64,000 nt of DNA from Eubacterium sp. (GCA_024690665.1 JAILOU010000020.1:35688-99687), one strand, 5' to 3'. Shown: positions 16,535-25,960, counted from the stretch's first letter. The notes: generated by a model from the sequence alone, not told the origin. Made by a program: numbers and translations.

Positions 16535-16882
16535 CTACTTTTCCTCTTTGTTCTCTTTTTGAGCTGCAGCTGCTTCTGCCTCTGCCAAAGCTTCCTGTGC
16601 TTCTGCAAGTTTCGCTTTTGCTTTCTCAAGTTCCTGAGCCTGTCTTTCGTCAGCCCATTTCTCACTCAGCACCTTAGCGTCTTCACATACATCACCTGCG
16701 TTCTCCTGAACCTTGGTAACGGTCTTCATAACACAATCCTTACCGGTCATTCCTACAGCAGCAACTCCTGTGTAGAACTTCTTAGCACCCTTACTTGAAA
16801 GTGCTTTGATTCCAAGAGTACCAAATGCAACACCTGCTGCAAAAAGACCAACTCTTCCTAAATATTTTCTTCTGTCAAACAT
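16535..16882 (-). CDS. Small DUF6110-type membrane protein linked to the P-type ATPase
   Basis: A 115-residue protein starting MFDRRKYLGRVG. It has one membrane-spanning or membrane-inserting segment (LFAAGVAFGTLGIKAL, about residues 12-28) and an Ala/Glu/Lys-rich helical, probably coiled-coil tail (residues 75-115). AGGAGG 6-7 bases upstream fixes the ATG at 16882; a longer frame to 16978 overlaps the promoter. It is the gene upstream of the P1B-type ATPase on the same strand, so a role with that pump, for example chaperoning or regulating it, is an inference. The DUF number is from memory. Confidence 0.65.
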   Translation of the reverse strand: MFDRRKYLGRVGLFAAGVAFGTLGIKALSSKGAKKFYTGVAAVGMTGKDCVMKTVTKVQENAGDVCEDAKVLSEKWADERQAQELEKAKAKLAEAQEALAEAEAAAAQKENKEEK

Positions 16883-16949
16883 AATTAGTAGCCTCCTTTT
16901 ATCAGTAAATGTATTGTAATACCAACGCAAACGTTTTTGTTTATCTTGG

Positions 16950-16978
16950 ATTATACTATCTATTTTGTTAAAAATCAA
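16950..16978 (-). promoter_or_regulatory. Promoter of the small membrane protein / P-type ATPase unit
   Basis: On the minus strand TTGATT (16973-16978), a 17-base spacer and a perfect TATAAT (16950-16955). Confidence 0.7.
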
Positions 16979-17187
16979 TAGTCTTTGTTCAAATTTATCA
17001 TTTTTTATTAGTTTTATTGCACATTATAACTAACCACGATTTGTGCAACTAGACAAATTTTAGTTAGATTTTAACAATATTAGGCGTCGTGCGTTTTGCA
17101 TTTTGAACAATGGTTAGAATTTATCAGGGTTAGTTGTGGAGTATCTAATGTTAGTATTGGTGTACGAAATCTCCGGATATGAACGAG

Positions 17188-17217
17188 AAAAATCGAGACC
17201 GTAAAGTCTCGATTTTT
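17188..17217 (-). terminator. Terminator of the Na/Pi symporter gene
   Basis: AAAAATCGAGAC pairs with GTCTCGATTTTT 14 bases beyond the stop codon, with a T-run on the minus strand. Confidence 0.88.
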
Positions 17218-17230
17218 ACAAGCTAAGTAT

Positions 17231-18877
17231 TTATACTTCTTTACTTTCCTCAATAATTTTACCGCGAAGCGAATTCGCAATATTGATTGCATGATCTCCG
17301 CATCGCTCGATATCTGTTACGATATCCGAGAACACAACGCCGGCAGTTGGATCACAGCCGGAATGCATCAGACGATCCACATGATTGGAAATCAAATCAT
17401 TTTCATATTGATCGACGCGATCTTCTAGTTCATATAATTCAGGAATCTTTTCGTAGTCTTCATTTTCAAATATCTCGAGTGCCAGTTTCAACGAACGAAG
17501 CATTGTCTCTGACATTTCCCTCAGTTCTTCTCTTGCGGTGTCGGACATCTTCGCACGACGCGCAACTAAGAGGTCATTGTATTCAACAATATTCTCCGCG
17601 TGGTCGGATACGCGTTCAATATCCGTGCTGGCAATCGTCATCAGCGATACACGCTCTAAGTCTTTTTCCGTAAGAACCAGTCCGCGAAGCACAACCATCT
17701 TCTTACCAATCTCCTGGTTTAAGATGTCCACGGTTTCTTCGCGTTCCTTAACCTTGGCTGACAGCTCCTGATCTCCTGAAAAGAAACATTCCACAGCATC
17801 CTTTAAGTTGCGATAGGCAATGCGTCCCATACGTGCAATCTCCATGTGTGCCTGACCAAGCGCAACGGCTGTTGGCATGTTCGCTGTCACATTCATATAT
17901 TTCAGTTCGCGGTCTTCTAACTTCTGTGTCTCCTCTGGGAGAACCGGAACTATTCTTTGTGTCAGTTTAATAATTCTGCCGGCAAATGGTGCCTCAATCA
18001 GCACAGCCACAATCGCGAAGATGGTATGTGTATTCGCAATCTGACGACCGACATCTCCCGGTGACAGGCTCTGAATGAGATCCAAAACGCCCGGAACCAG
18101 ATTAATAATTGCAATTAAGATACCCGCACGAATCAGGTTAAAGAGCAGATTCAAAAGTGCGGTTCTCTTACCATTACGATTGGCGGTAAGAGAAGCAAGA
18201 AGGTTCGGCGTAACAGAACCTATTGCTGCACCGATAATCAGATATACGGCAATATCATAGGTCAGGATTCCTTCTACCGCAAACGCCTGGAATATGACGA
18301 TGGAAGAAGACGAACTCTGCAGCAATGCCGTAAATGCAACACCAAAAAGAAGTGCCAGTATCGGATTGGATAATGTTGTCATAAAGTCTGCGAATCCCTG
18401 CGTCTCAGACAGAGGCACGATGGCAGCCTTCATAATGATAATACCCTGAAACAGCATACCGAATCCCATGATAATAGAACCAACATGCTTGATAAAGCTA
18501 CGCTTAACAAATACATATAAAACAACACCGATAAATAAAAGAAGCGGTGTAAAGTTACTTAAACTAAATGCGGTAATCTGTGCCGTGATTGTGGTACCGA
18601 TGTTCGCACCCATGATAACACCGATTGCCTGCGCAAGCGTCATCATTCCTGAGTTTACAAAACCGATAACCATAACGTCAGTCGCCGATGACGACTGAAT
18701 CAGCATGGTGATACCGACACCAACCAAGATGGCAAATACCCTGTTCTTGGTTGCCTTCTCTAGAATCCCCTGTAAGTTACTTCCACATGCGTTTCGAAGT
18801 CCGGTTGACATCATTGTCATACCAAACAGAAACAGGCCTACGCCTCCAAGCAGTGAAAATATTGTAAATATAGACAT
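17231..18877 (-). CDS. Na+/phosphate symporter (NptA type) with C-terminal PhoU domain
   Basis: A 548-residue protein. The first 300 residues carry two inverted Na_Pi_cotrans repeats, each with the diagnostic Gln-Ser motif: LIQSSSATD near 60 and LLQSSSSSI near 185. Residues 340-540 form a helical PhoU-like domain with IERVSDHAENIVEY and IERCGDHAINIAN metal-binding helices. It should import phosphate with sodium and sense or tune flux through the PhoU part. GGAGG precedes the ATG. The promoter has a three-repeat Pho box, so induction under phosphate starvation by PhoP is expected. Confidence 0.93.
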   Translation of the reverse strand: MSIFTIFSLLGGVGLFLFGMTMMSTGLRNACGSNLQGILEKATKNRVFAILVGVGITMLIQSSSATDVMVIGFVNSGMMTLAQAIGVIMGANIGTTITAQITAFSLSNFTPLLLFIGVVLYVFVKRSFIKHVGSIIMGFGMLFQGIIIMKAAIVPLSETQGFADFMTTLSNPILALLFGVAFTALLQSSSSSIVIFQAFAVEGILTYDIAVYLIIGAAIGSVTPNLLASLTANRNGKRTALLNLLFNLIRAGILIAIINLVPGVLDLIQSLSPGDVGRQIANTHTIFAIVAVLIEAPFAGRIIKLTQRIVPVLPEETQKLEDRELKYMNVTANMPTAVALGQAHMEIARMGRIAYRNLKDAVECFFSGDQELSAKVKEREETVDILNQEIGKKMVVLRGLVLTEKDLERVSLMTIASTDIERVSDHAENIVEYNDLLVARRAKMSDTAREELREMSETMLRSLKLALEIFENEDYEKIPELYELEDRVDQYENDLISNHVDRLMHSGCDPTAGVVFSDIVTDIERCGDHAINIANSLRGKIIEESKEV

Positions 18878-18922
18878 GGTTTATCCTCCAACGAATTGTC
18901 CCTCTTTTTTACACACAGATTA

Positions 18923-18951
18923 ATTGTAGCAAGTATTTTAATCTTTGTCTT
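18923..18951 (-). promoter_or_regulatory. Core promoter of the Na/Pi symporter gene
   Basis: Minus-strand AAGACA (18946-18951), a 17-base spacer and TACAAT (18923-18928). The weak -35 is typical of activator-dependent promoters. Confidence 0.6.
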
Positions 18952-18957
18952 TATTAA

Positions 18958-18985
18958 TTTACAAGATTTTTACGAGATTTTTACA
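18958..18985. promoter_or_regulatory. Pho box: three direct PhoP half-sites at 11-bp spacing
   Basis: On the plus strand TTTACA (18958-18963), TTTACG (18969-18974) and TTTACA (18980-18985) are separated by identical AGATT spacers. This matches the Firmicute PhoP pattern TT(A/C/T)ACA-N5. It sits directly upstream of the -35 of a phosphate transporter. Confidence 0.8.
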
Positions 18986-19024
18986 TTCGCAGTTTCCATT
19001 TTTTTGTGACATTTCCACAATTTC

Positions 19025-19897
19025 TTACAATGCGCGAAAGCTTTCCGGACGATAACCGTGTTCTTTGCGCACTTTCTCCAAAGACGAAATCATACTTTGC
19101 TTATCCTGATTTAAGGTGCCTTTAAGCGGAACATAATTTGACGCGTGATTCGACCGAAAAACCGTACCGTCACTATCCACTTCCTTTAAAAACAACAGCA
19201 TCTCTTCCACCACATCATCCGGGCGAAGAAGCTCAAAGGAGCCGTCTTTAATCGGTTTCATAATCGGTGCTTCATCGTCTAGCATCAGCGTTAAGAATCC
19301 AAGAAAGTCCGGCTTGATTCGCGTAATCAGTTTTGCTGAGTTTATTGCATGTTCTTTTAATCTGGCTCTTCCACCCATTCCGGAAATCAGTGTCAGCGAC
19401 ATCTTAAATCCCGCCTTCTTAAGCTTGATTCCGGCCTGCGCGATTTCCTCGGCGCTAACACCCTTGCAAATGTCTTTTAGCACAACATCATCTCCGGACT
19501 CTACGCCCATGTAGACCATGGACAGACCTGCCCTTTGTATCTCTTCTAATTCCTGCGGCGTCTTGGAAAGCACATCCTTTGGTGCTCCGTAGGAAGTAAT
19601 TCTCGCATACGGGAATCGCTCTTTGATAAAGCCGAGCAGATCCACCATATCGTCCGCCGGAATGGTGAGCGCATCACCATCTGCCAAAAAGATTCTGTCA
19701 ATGCCGTCTCCATATCTTTGGTAGGCTTCTTCAAAATCCGCCTTCACTTCTTCCATATCGCGAATGCGGAATTTCTTATCCTTATACATCGTGCAAAAAG
19801 TACAGGCGTTATGGGCACATCCTATCGTCACCTGTACAATCAGACTTCTTGCTTCACTTGGTGGCCGATACACCATTCCTTCATATCTCATCTTCAT
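19025..19897 (-). CDS. Radical SAM protein of unknown function
   Basis: A 290-residue protein with the N-terminal signature YEGMVYRPPSEARSLI and the cluster motif GCAHNACTFCTMYK near residue 28 (C-x4-C-x2-C, a spacing found in the HemN/YgiQ-like group rather than the common CxxxCxxC). The TIM-barrel part includes GADGDAL-like and YMGVESGDD motifs. No extra domain. Its start overlaps the preceding small gene; ATGs at 19897 and 19891 both follow GGAG (19902-19905), and a TTG at 19900 is too close. The overlap suggests translational coupling. Substrate unknown. Confidence 0.85.
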   Translation of the reverse strand: MKMRYEGMVYRPPSEARSLIVQVTIGCAHNACTFCTMYKDKKFRIRDMEEVKADFEEAYQRYGDGIDRIFLADGDALTIPADDMVDLLGFIKERFPYARITSYGAPKDVLSKTPQELEEIQRAGLSMVYMGVESGDDVVLKDICKGVSAEEIAQAGIKLKKAGFKMSLTLISGMGGRARLKEHAINSAKLITRIKPDFLGFLTLMLDDEAPIMKPIKDGSFELLRPDDVVEEMLLFLKEVDSDGTVFRSNHASNYVPLKGTLNQDKQSMISSLEKVRKEHGYRPESFRAL

Positions 19898-20126
19898 CAA
19901 ACTCCATAATTACATAATAGCCACGAGGGGTTTCCTTGATTTCCTTTACGACGCCTTCACGGCCTTTGAGCCGCTCTGCATTTTTATAATTGGCCGACAT
20001 GCCATACGCATGTTCAAGCGTATAAAAATAAGAAGTCGGAAGCTTTCCTTCGGTAATCGTAAGGTGGTCACCAACTTCACACAGTCCCGGCCTTTCCATT
20101 TTAAATTCCATCAGTCTCACATTCAT
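19881..20126 (-). CDS. Small conserved-looking protein coupled to the radical SAM gene
   Basis: About 81 residues, soluble, with motifs GLCEVGDHLTITEGKLPT and REGVVKEIKETPRGYYVIMEF. The second half reads like a small beta-barrel (SH3-like) domain. I do not recognise the family. Its 3' end overlaps the radical SAM gene by about 17 bases, so the two are probably made together. The first codons offer GTG (20129) and ATG (20126) beside AGGAG; the exact start is uncertain. Confidence 0.6.
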   Translation of the reverse strand: MNVRLMEFKMERPGLCEVGDHLTITEGKLPTSYFYTLEHAYGMSANYKNAERLKGREGVVKEIKETPRGYYVIMEFDEDEI

Positions 20127-20150
20127 CACTCCTGTATCTTAGACCGAAAA

Positions 20151-20177
20151 AAAAGCTGCCGCATTAAGCGACAGCTT
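20151..20177 (-). terminator. Terminator after the HPr-like gene
   Basis: On the minus strand AAGCTGTCGC pairs with GCGGCAGCTT and is followed by a run of eight T. It lies 12 bases after the HPr-like stop and before the next gene. Confidence 0.85.
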
Positions 20178-20188
20178 CATACTTATCT

Positions 20189-20443
20189 TTAACAAACAGC
20201 CAAGAAACTCTCTAGAGCATCCACTGCCTCTTCTTCATCAGCACCATTCGCTACGATGTTAATGGTCATTCCATTCGTAGGGTTAAATGCCATAATTCCC
20301 ATAATACTCTTCGCATTAATCTTGCGATTATCACTTTCAAGTGTGATCTCGCTATCAAACTGACATGCAACCTGCACCAACTCAGCAATCGGATTCTTAT
20401 GCGCCTTAACGATATCGGCTACAACAACTTCTTTTGTGCTCAT
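20189..20443 (-). CDS. HPr-family protein with altered phosphorylation loop
   Basis: An 84-residue HPr-fold protein. From the ATG at 20443 the numbering matches HPr exactly: His15 and Pro18 in KAHKNPIAELV and Ser46 in NAKSIMGIM. The catalytic loop GLHARPA is replaced by KAHKNPI, so the conserved Arg17 is Asn. The frame could also begin at a GTG five codons earlier, but the ATG gives the usual HPr length. It may be a regulatory HPr paralogue like Crh, phosphorylated at Ser46, rather than a PTS phosphocarrier; this is inference. No PTS genes adjoin it. It has its own promoter and terminator. Confidence 0.82.
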   Translation of the reverse strand: MSTKEVVVADIVKAHKNPIAELVQVACQFDSEITLESDNRKINAKSIMGIMAFNPTNGMTINIVANGADEEEAVDALESFLAVC

Positions 20444-20504
20444 AGACCTGTCTCTCACTTTCTTTTGTTTTTCATCTGTTAATCTGCCAACCCTAGCATA
20501 ACCA

Positions 20505-20559
20505 AAATAGAAACCTGATTTCTATTTGGTAATATAGCGTAATTTTGTCTTTTTTTCAA
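20505..20559 (-). promoter_or_regulatory. Promoter of the HPr-like gene with an inverted repeat at the start site
   Basis: Minus-strand TTGAAA (20554-20559), a 17-base spacer and TATATT (20531-20536). A perfect inverted repeat AAATAGAAA/TTTCTATTT (20505-20527) lies at the predicted transcription start and could be an operator or leader hairpin. Confidence 0.6.
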
Positions 20560-20633
20560 GTTCTCTCAAAAAAAATCGTAAAAAGCAACAACAAAACAAT
20601 ATTTTTCTTAATTCCTTTGTTGATTTTCCCATA

Positions 20634-22727
20634 CTAGTCTTCTGACAGATAAAATACAGATTTCACTCGTCCTTCATCGTCGAACAAGGCGTTATACTGA
20701 ATCTTCTCGTAATCATTTAGCAGATCCGTGTACTCTGTCTCATCATTATAAGTGTAATACTCACCATCTTTTGTGATGTAACCTACGCTGTCGATAACCG
20801 GAATCTCTTCATATAACTCTAACAGATACTTGTTAAAGTCTGTCATCGGAAGTCCTGCCGTCTTAAGCAGCAGCGATGATAAATAGTTCGAACTCATCTG
20901 CTCATAGGTTGCCTCTTCAATGTCATAATTGGCCCAAATGATAAATGGCGTCATATACCGGCACTGCAACTGCTCTGTCGTCAGCGAATTTACCGAGGTT
21001 CCGAACAGTTCTTCGTAAAATGCGGTCTCGACAAATGGCTGGTGATCGCCAAACATAACAATAATTGTCGGCTCATCTACATCTTCGTAATACTCTATCA
21101 GTTCCTTAAATGCCTCGTCGGACACTTTTATCAAGGACAGATACTGGTTCGCCAGGTTGTAGATCTTGGACATGCTCGTAATCTCTACTTCTTCATCGAA
21201 GTTGTAATAGCTTGTTGCATATCCTCCGTGATTTTGCATGGTTACATTAAACTCAAATACCGGTCCATCATCTTTCTTTTCTTCGTATATCTTCTCGACC
21301 TGCTCATAGTCATATGAATCACTGATGTAACGGCGCACGAGCATATTGTCGGCTTCTTCACCATATTCTTGTTTTAGTAAGCTTTCATATAAATATACAT
21401 TATTATCACTGTCAATGTACTGATCGATGATATCCTGATCGATGATGTCCTCGATACTGACAAAATCGTCAAATCCAAGCAGTGGATACACGGTCGTTCG
21501 ATTCCAACCGGATTCATAGTATGGATGGAACGCCGTCTTGGAATAACCAAGGTCTCCAAGCGTGGATACCAAGGATGGTATCTCACTGTCTATGTATGAA
21601 TTGTAAACGTTACTTCCGGATGGCAAAAAGCTCAAGGACAGTCCCGTCAGGAATTCAAACTCGGAGTTGGAGGTTCCGGCTCCATTGACCGGCATAAACA
21701 AGTTACCCTTAATTGCATTTTCCGACAGCGAATCATAAAATTCCATGTAATCTACATTGGTCTCGAATTCACCATCTACCGTCAGGTCTGAGTATGACTC
21801 ATTCATTACGGCTATGATATTAGGCATATCTTCGGTATCCGTAATCGTCGGTTCATAATCGGACTGACTCGCAAGCGACTCAACAAGACTTTCGATTTCA
21901 TCTGCGTCATAGCCGTCCGGCTCACTGACATGGATGTACTTGGTATTTAGCATAAAGTTTAATAAACTTCCGCTCTTATTGTATCCTCTAAGCTGATTCC
22001 AAAAGTCCGGTTTGATGCCTGCATTTGGAATCACGTCTGTTCCATAGAACAGCGCGCACATCGCCAGCACACATCCTATTGACACCAGTCTTGCAAAAAT
22101 CTTGTGCTTTCGATTGGTGATTCTGACGCTTCGTATCTTAAAACTCGTTATGACAATGAATATCATGATAAAGGTTCCCATCGTGATTCCAAAGTCTATA
22201 TAGCGATCATAGTTTGCTGCTACATTGGCCGCCGTTCCGATACTCAGGATATCAGTCGGGACAAATGGCGTTCCTCGAAACGTTGTTACTATATTATTAG
22301 TAAGCGCAAATCCATAAAAGAAACAGTTCGGAAATATGATTGCCCGCCCGATATGTCCGGTTATGGCAAATGCCAGCAGCATAAACAGCATAAAACATAT
22401 ATAATTTGCAACAAAATATTTTGGCGCAAAATCATAAATGAAGATTGACGAAAATGCCTCTACCATTGTAATGGAAATAATCGGTGCCAGGAAAAACCAG
22501 ATCATGGTTGCAATCATTCCCAGTCTCTTATCTTTAAATTCTAATTTTAATGTAAGCGTTGCTCCGCACAGTACGCAAGCTAAAATTGCCAGAAAAAACA
22601 ACAACTTTCCGTGTTCTAGATCCTCGCTGGCAAGAAATGCGCCGCGATTGATAATCAAAAACACAAGCATGGCAACGAAGACGATTACACCGAAGATTCT
22701 TGTTCTCTTCGACCAACTAAACTTCAT
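20634..22727 (-). CDS. LtaS-like phosphoglycerol transferase (sulfatase family membrane protein)
   Basis: About 697 residues. Five or six membrane helices occupy the first 215 residues. The extracellular alkaline-phosphatase-fold domain has the metal and nucleophile motifs of lipoteichoic acid synthases: NIIAVMNESYSD near 310, GAGTSNSEFEFL with the likely catalytic Thr near 360, NVTMQNHGGY near 505 and VMFGDHQPF near 570. It probably transfers glycerol-phosphate or a similar group to a cell-envelope polymer. The first 13 codons of the open frame lie before an AGAGGAGG site, so the ATG at 22727 (MKFSWSKRTR) is the better start. No operon partners; gdhA is divergent. Confidence 0.85.
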   Translation of the reverse strand: MKFSWSKRTRIFGVIVFVAMLVFLIINRGAFLASEDLEHGKLLFFLAILACVLCGATLTLKLEFKDKRLGMIATMIWFFLAPIISITMVEAFSSIFIYDFAPKYFVANYICFMLFMLLAFAITGHIGRAIIFPNCFFYGFALTNNIVTTFRGTPFVPTDILSIGTAANVAANYDRYIDFGITMGTFIMIFIVITSFKIRSVRITNRKHKIFARLVSIGCVLAMCALFYGTDVIPNAGIKPDFWNQLRGYNKSGSLLNFMLNTKYIHVSEPDGYDADEIESLVESLASQSDYEPTITDTEDMPNIIAVMNESYSDLTVDGEFETNVDYMEFYDSLSENAIKGNLFMPVNGAGTSNSEFEFLTGLSLSFLPSGSNVYNSYIDSEIPSLVSTLGDLGYSKTAFHPYYESGWNRTTVYPLLGFDDFVSIEDIIDQDIIDQYIDSDNNVYLYESLLKQEYGEEADNMLVRRYISDSYDYEQVEKIYEEKKDDGPVFEFNVTMQNHGGYATSYYNFDEEVEITSMSKIYNLANQYLSLIKVSDEAFKELIEYYEDVDEPTIIVMFGDHQPFVETAFYEELFGTSVNSLTTEQLQCRYMTPFIIWANYDIEEATYEQMSSNYLSSLLLKTAGLPMTDFNKYLLELYEEIPVIDSVGYITKDGEYYTYNDETEYTDLLNDYEKIQYNALFDDEGRVKSVFYLSED

Positions 22728-22900
22728 AGTGCCTCCTCTATTTTTACCTTTTTCACACAGTTTCACACAATGCCTATCATACTACAATTTCTCAAAAAAA
22801 CCATACTTTCATTTCGATTTTTTTTAAAAATTCACATTTATGACGCAAATATTTTACCTCACTTTCCCTGATAGTGTATTAAAATAGGATAAATTTTTTA

Positions 22901-22929
22901 TTGCGCTTTAACACATTGAAGTGTAAAAT
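22901..22929 (+). promoter_or_regulatory. gdhA promoter
   Basis: TTGCGC (22901-22906), a 17-base spacer and TAAAAT (22924-22929); AAAGGAGA precedes the ATG at 22972. Confidence 0.6.
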
Positions 22930-22938
22930 GGATACTGA

Positions 22939-24318
<1,380 letters not shown>

Positions 24319-24336
24319 TTTTTTCTTTTTGATTTT

Positions 24337-24370
24337 AAAAGCTGTCGCATAATGCGACAGCTTTTTTTAT
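24337..24370 (+). terminator. gdhA terminator
   Basis: AAAGCTGTCGCAT pairs with ATGCGACAGCTTT and is followed by a T-run, starting 19 bases after the stop. Confidence 0.92.
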
Positions 24371-24373
24371 TAT

Positions 24374-24441
24374 CCCGGAGTGGGGACGGTCCCGGAGTGG
24401 GGACGATCCCGTAGTGGGGACGATCCCGTAGTGGGGACGGT
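24374..24441. repeat. Four tandem 17-bp repeats
   Basis: The unit CCC-GKAGTGGGGACGRT occurs four times head to tail at 24374, 24391, 24408 and 24425. Units 1-2 read CCCGGAG and 3-4 read CCCGTAG; the last base pair alternates GGT/GAT. It directly follows the gdhA terminator. Confidence 0.9.
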
Positions 24442-24470
24442 CCTTTTGCCACGGTCATGGGGGTTTTGGC
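24433..24470 (+). repeat. Dispersed intergenic repeat, copy 1
   Basis: The 38 bases from GGGGACGGTCC through GCCACGGTCATG to GTTTTGGC match the reverse complement of 31995-32033 with one substitution and one single-base gap. Confidence 0.85.
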
Positions 24471-24516
24471 CTGGGATTGTAACTTATGGAAGCTGATGCG
24501 CTAGAATCGTTACAAA

Positions 24517-24536
24517 CCCCGGCGCGTGCGCCGGGG
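24517..24536. repeat. Perfect 9-bp GC hairpin
   Basis: CCCCGGCGC-GT-GCGCCGGGG, at the head of the 41-bp repeat array. Very stable, without a following T-run. Confidence 0.8.
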
Positions 24537-24538
24537 TG

Positions 24539-24948
24539 CTTGGGGGATGGATTCTGTTTTTTTACTTTTTCCCCCGGGCGCTTGGGGGATTCCTTCGTCT
24601 TTTCATATTTTCCCCCGGGCGCTTGGGGGATTCTTTCGTTTTTTCATATTTTCCCCCGGGTGCTTGGGGGATTCTTTCGTCTTTTCATATTTTCCCCCGG
24701 GCCCTTGGGGGATTCTTTCTTCTTTTCATATTTTCCCCCAGCCCTTGGGGGGATTCCTTCGTTTTTTCATATTTTCCCCCGGGTCCTTGGGGGATTCTTT
24801 CTTCTTTTCATATTTTCCCCCGGGCCCTTGGGGGATTCTTTCGTTTTTTCATATTTTCCCCCGGGCCCTTGGGGGATTTTTTCGTTTTTTCATATTTTCC
24901 CCCAGCGCTTGGGGGATTCTTTCGTCTTTTCATATTTTTCCCCAGCGC
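24539..24948. repeat. Tandem array of ten ~41-bp GC-hairpin/T-rich units
   Basis: CTTGGGGG recurs at 24539, 24581, 24622, 24663, 24704, 24744, 24786, 24827, 24868 and 24908, that is every 40-42 bases. Each unit is CTTGGGGGATTC, then a T/C-rich stretch with CTTTTCATATTTT, then CCCCCGGGC. Between units CCCCC and GGGGG form a hairpin followed by T-rich sequence, like a terminator. All three plus-strand frames are open through the array because the unit has no stop in any frame; the resulting Phe/Pro/Gly repeats are not credible proteins. The whole gap 24319-24972 has no gene. Confidence 0.92.
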
Positions 24949-24972
24949 TCCCGGGCTTCACTTTTAATTAAA

Positions 24973-25866
24973 TTACAACTGCGACTCCATGCTCTTCAAA
25001 AACACCGGCACCATCGGATTATCCACTTCCTCCGGATAATACACACTCAGCGTTTCATTATATCCCCCCGTCTCAAGCGGAATATGAATCAGATTCAAAC
25101 TGATCTGCGGAATCAGAATATCAAGCTGCGGAAGCACCGCTGTTCCGATACCGGCCGCCACCATGATAAGAATCGTCTCAACCTCGCCCTCCGTCGTTAT
25201 AATATTGGCCATATTCTCGGGTGTCAGGTATTTCTCCGAAACCTTTCCCGACGTATCCATTAACAGTTGCGTCGATTCATGCACAATCAGATTCTCATAC
25301 TTTAGATCTTCCTGCGTCACGATATGTCGATGTGCAAATGGATGATTCGGACGTACCACCACATAATACGGATATTCCTTCAGAATCCTTTGGTTTGCAC
25401 CCGGATAGGACAAAGCTTCATTTCCGACATTAAAGATAAGGTCATAACGCCCTTCCATAAAATCACGATGAAGCTCTACCGCATTATCGCGATGAAGCTC
25501 TAATCGAATACCGGGATAATCCTCTGAAAACTTTTGAATCGCTATCGGAAACTTCGTCATTTCCACACTTTGCAGATAACCGATGCGAAGCGTACCCGTC
25601 ATACCATCACGGATATCATGCAGTTTCTCCGCAGCGTTTCTCGCACGAATCACAATCGCTTCTGCCTCCTGTACCAACAGTTCTCCGGCCGATGTCAGAG
25701 CAATCTTGTTATTATTTCGGGCAAATAGTTTCACGTCCAGTTCTTCCTCAAGCGATTTCATCTGCTGCGTAATGGCTGATTGCGATAAATAATACGCCTC
25801 TGCTGTCTTCGTAAAGCTTAGGGTTCTCGATGCCATCAAAAAGTATTCTAGCTGCCTGATTGTCAT
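24973..25866 (-). CDS. LysR-family regulator divergent from a YczE-type membrane protein
   Basis: A 297-residue LysR protein beginning MTIRQLEYFLMASRTLSF, with the HTH AEAYYLSQSAITQQMKSLEE at about 20-40 and an effector domain with LRIGYL near 90. The frame extends to 25929, but AGAGG lies 8 bases before the ATG at 25866, so that start is preferred. It is divergently arranged with the gene at 26005. A 9-bp inverted repeat CTTATCGTA/TACGATAAG brackets the shared promoter region. It probably controls the divergent gene; the inducer is unknown. Confidence 0.9.
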   Translation of the reverse strand: MTIRQLEYFLMASRTLSFTKTAEAYYLSQSAITQQMKSLEEELDVKLFARNNNKIALTSAGELLVQEAEAIVIRARNAAEKLHDIRDGMTGTLRIGYLQSVEMTKFPIAIQKFSEDYPGIRLELHRDNAVELHRDFMEGRYDLIFNVGNEALSYPGANQRILKEYPYYVVVRPNHPFAHRHIVTQEDLKYENLIVHESTQLLMDTSGKVSEKYLTPENMANIITTEGEVETILIMVAAGIGTAVLPQLDILIPQISLNLIHIPLETGGYNETLSVYYPEEVDNPMVPVFLKSMESQL

Positions 25867-25891
25867 GCTCATCACCTCTCCATAAGTTTTC

Positions 25892-25960
25892 CTTATCGTA
25901 CCACAAATATTAAACGTTTGAAAGCCCATAATCTTCGTTGTAATATAAAGCTACGATAAG
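25892..25960. promoter_or_regulatory. Divergent control region: paired LysR half-sites and the 26005 promoter
   Basis: CTTATCGTA (25892-25900) and its exact complement TACGATAAG (25952-25960) lie 60 bp apart, about six helical turns. Between them is a plus-strand promoter TTGAAA (25918-25923), 17-base spacer, TAATAT (25941-25946). Confidence 0.55.

Larger units (their letters stand above)
16883..17230. other. 348-base gene-free interval
   Basis: It contains the promoter for the small membrane protein (16950-16978) and the terminator of the Na/Pi symporter gene (17188-17217). The AT-rich 200 bases between them show nothing I can support. Confidence 0.7.

Noticed and set aside
24539..24948. 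CRISPR-like array of ten units.
   Set aside because: Whole ~41-bp units repeat with only loop-level variation; there are no unique spacers and no cas genes.
24526..25263. Long forward open frames (up to 245 codons) of Phe/Pro/Gly repeats.
   Set aside because: They are open in three frames because the 41-bp unit lacks stops, have no ribosome site, and one runs antisense through the LysR gene.
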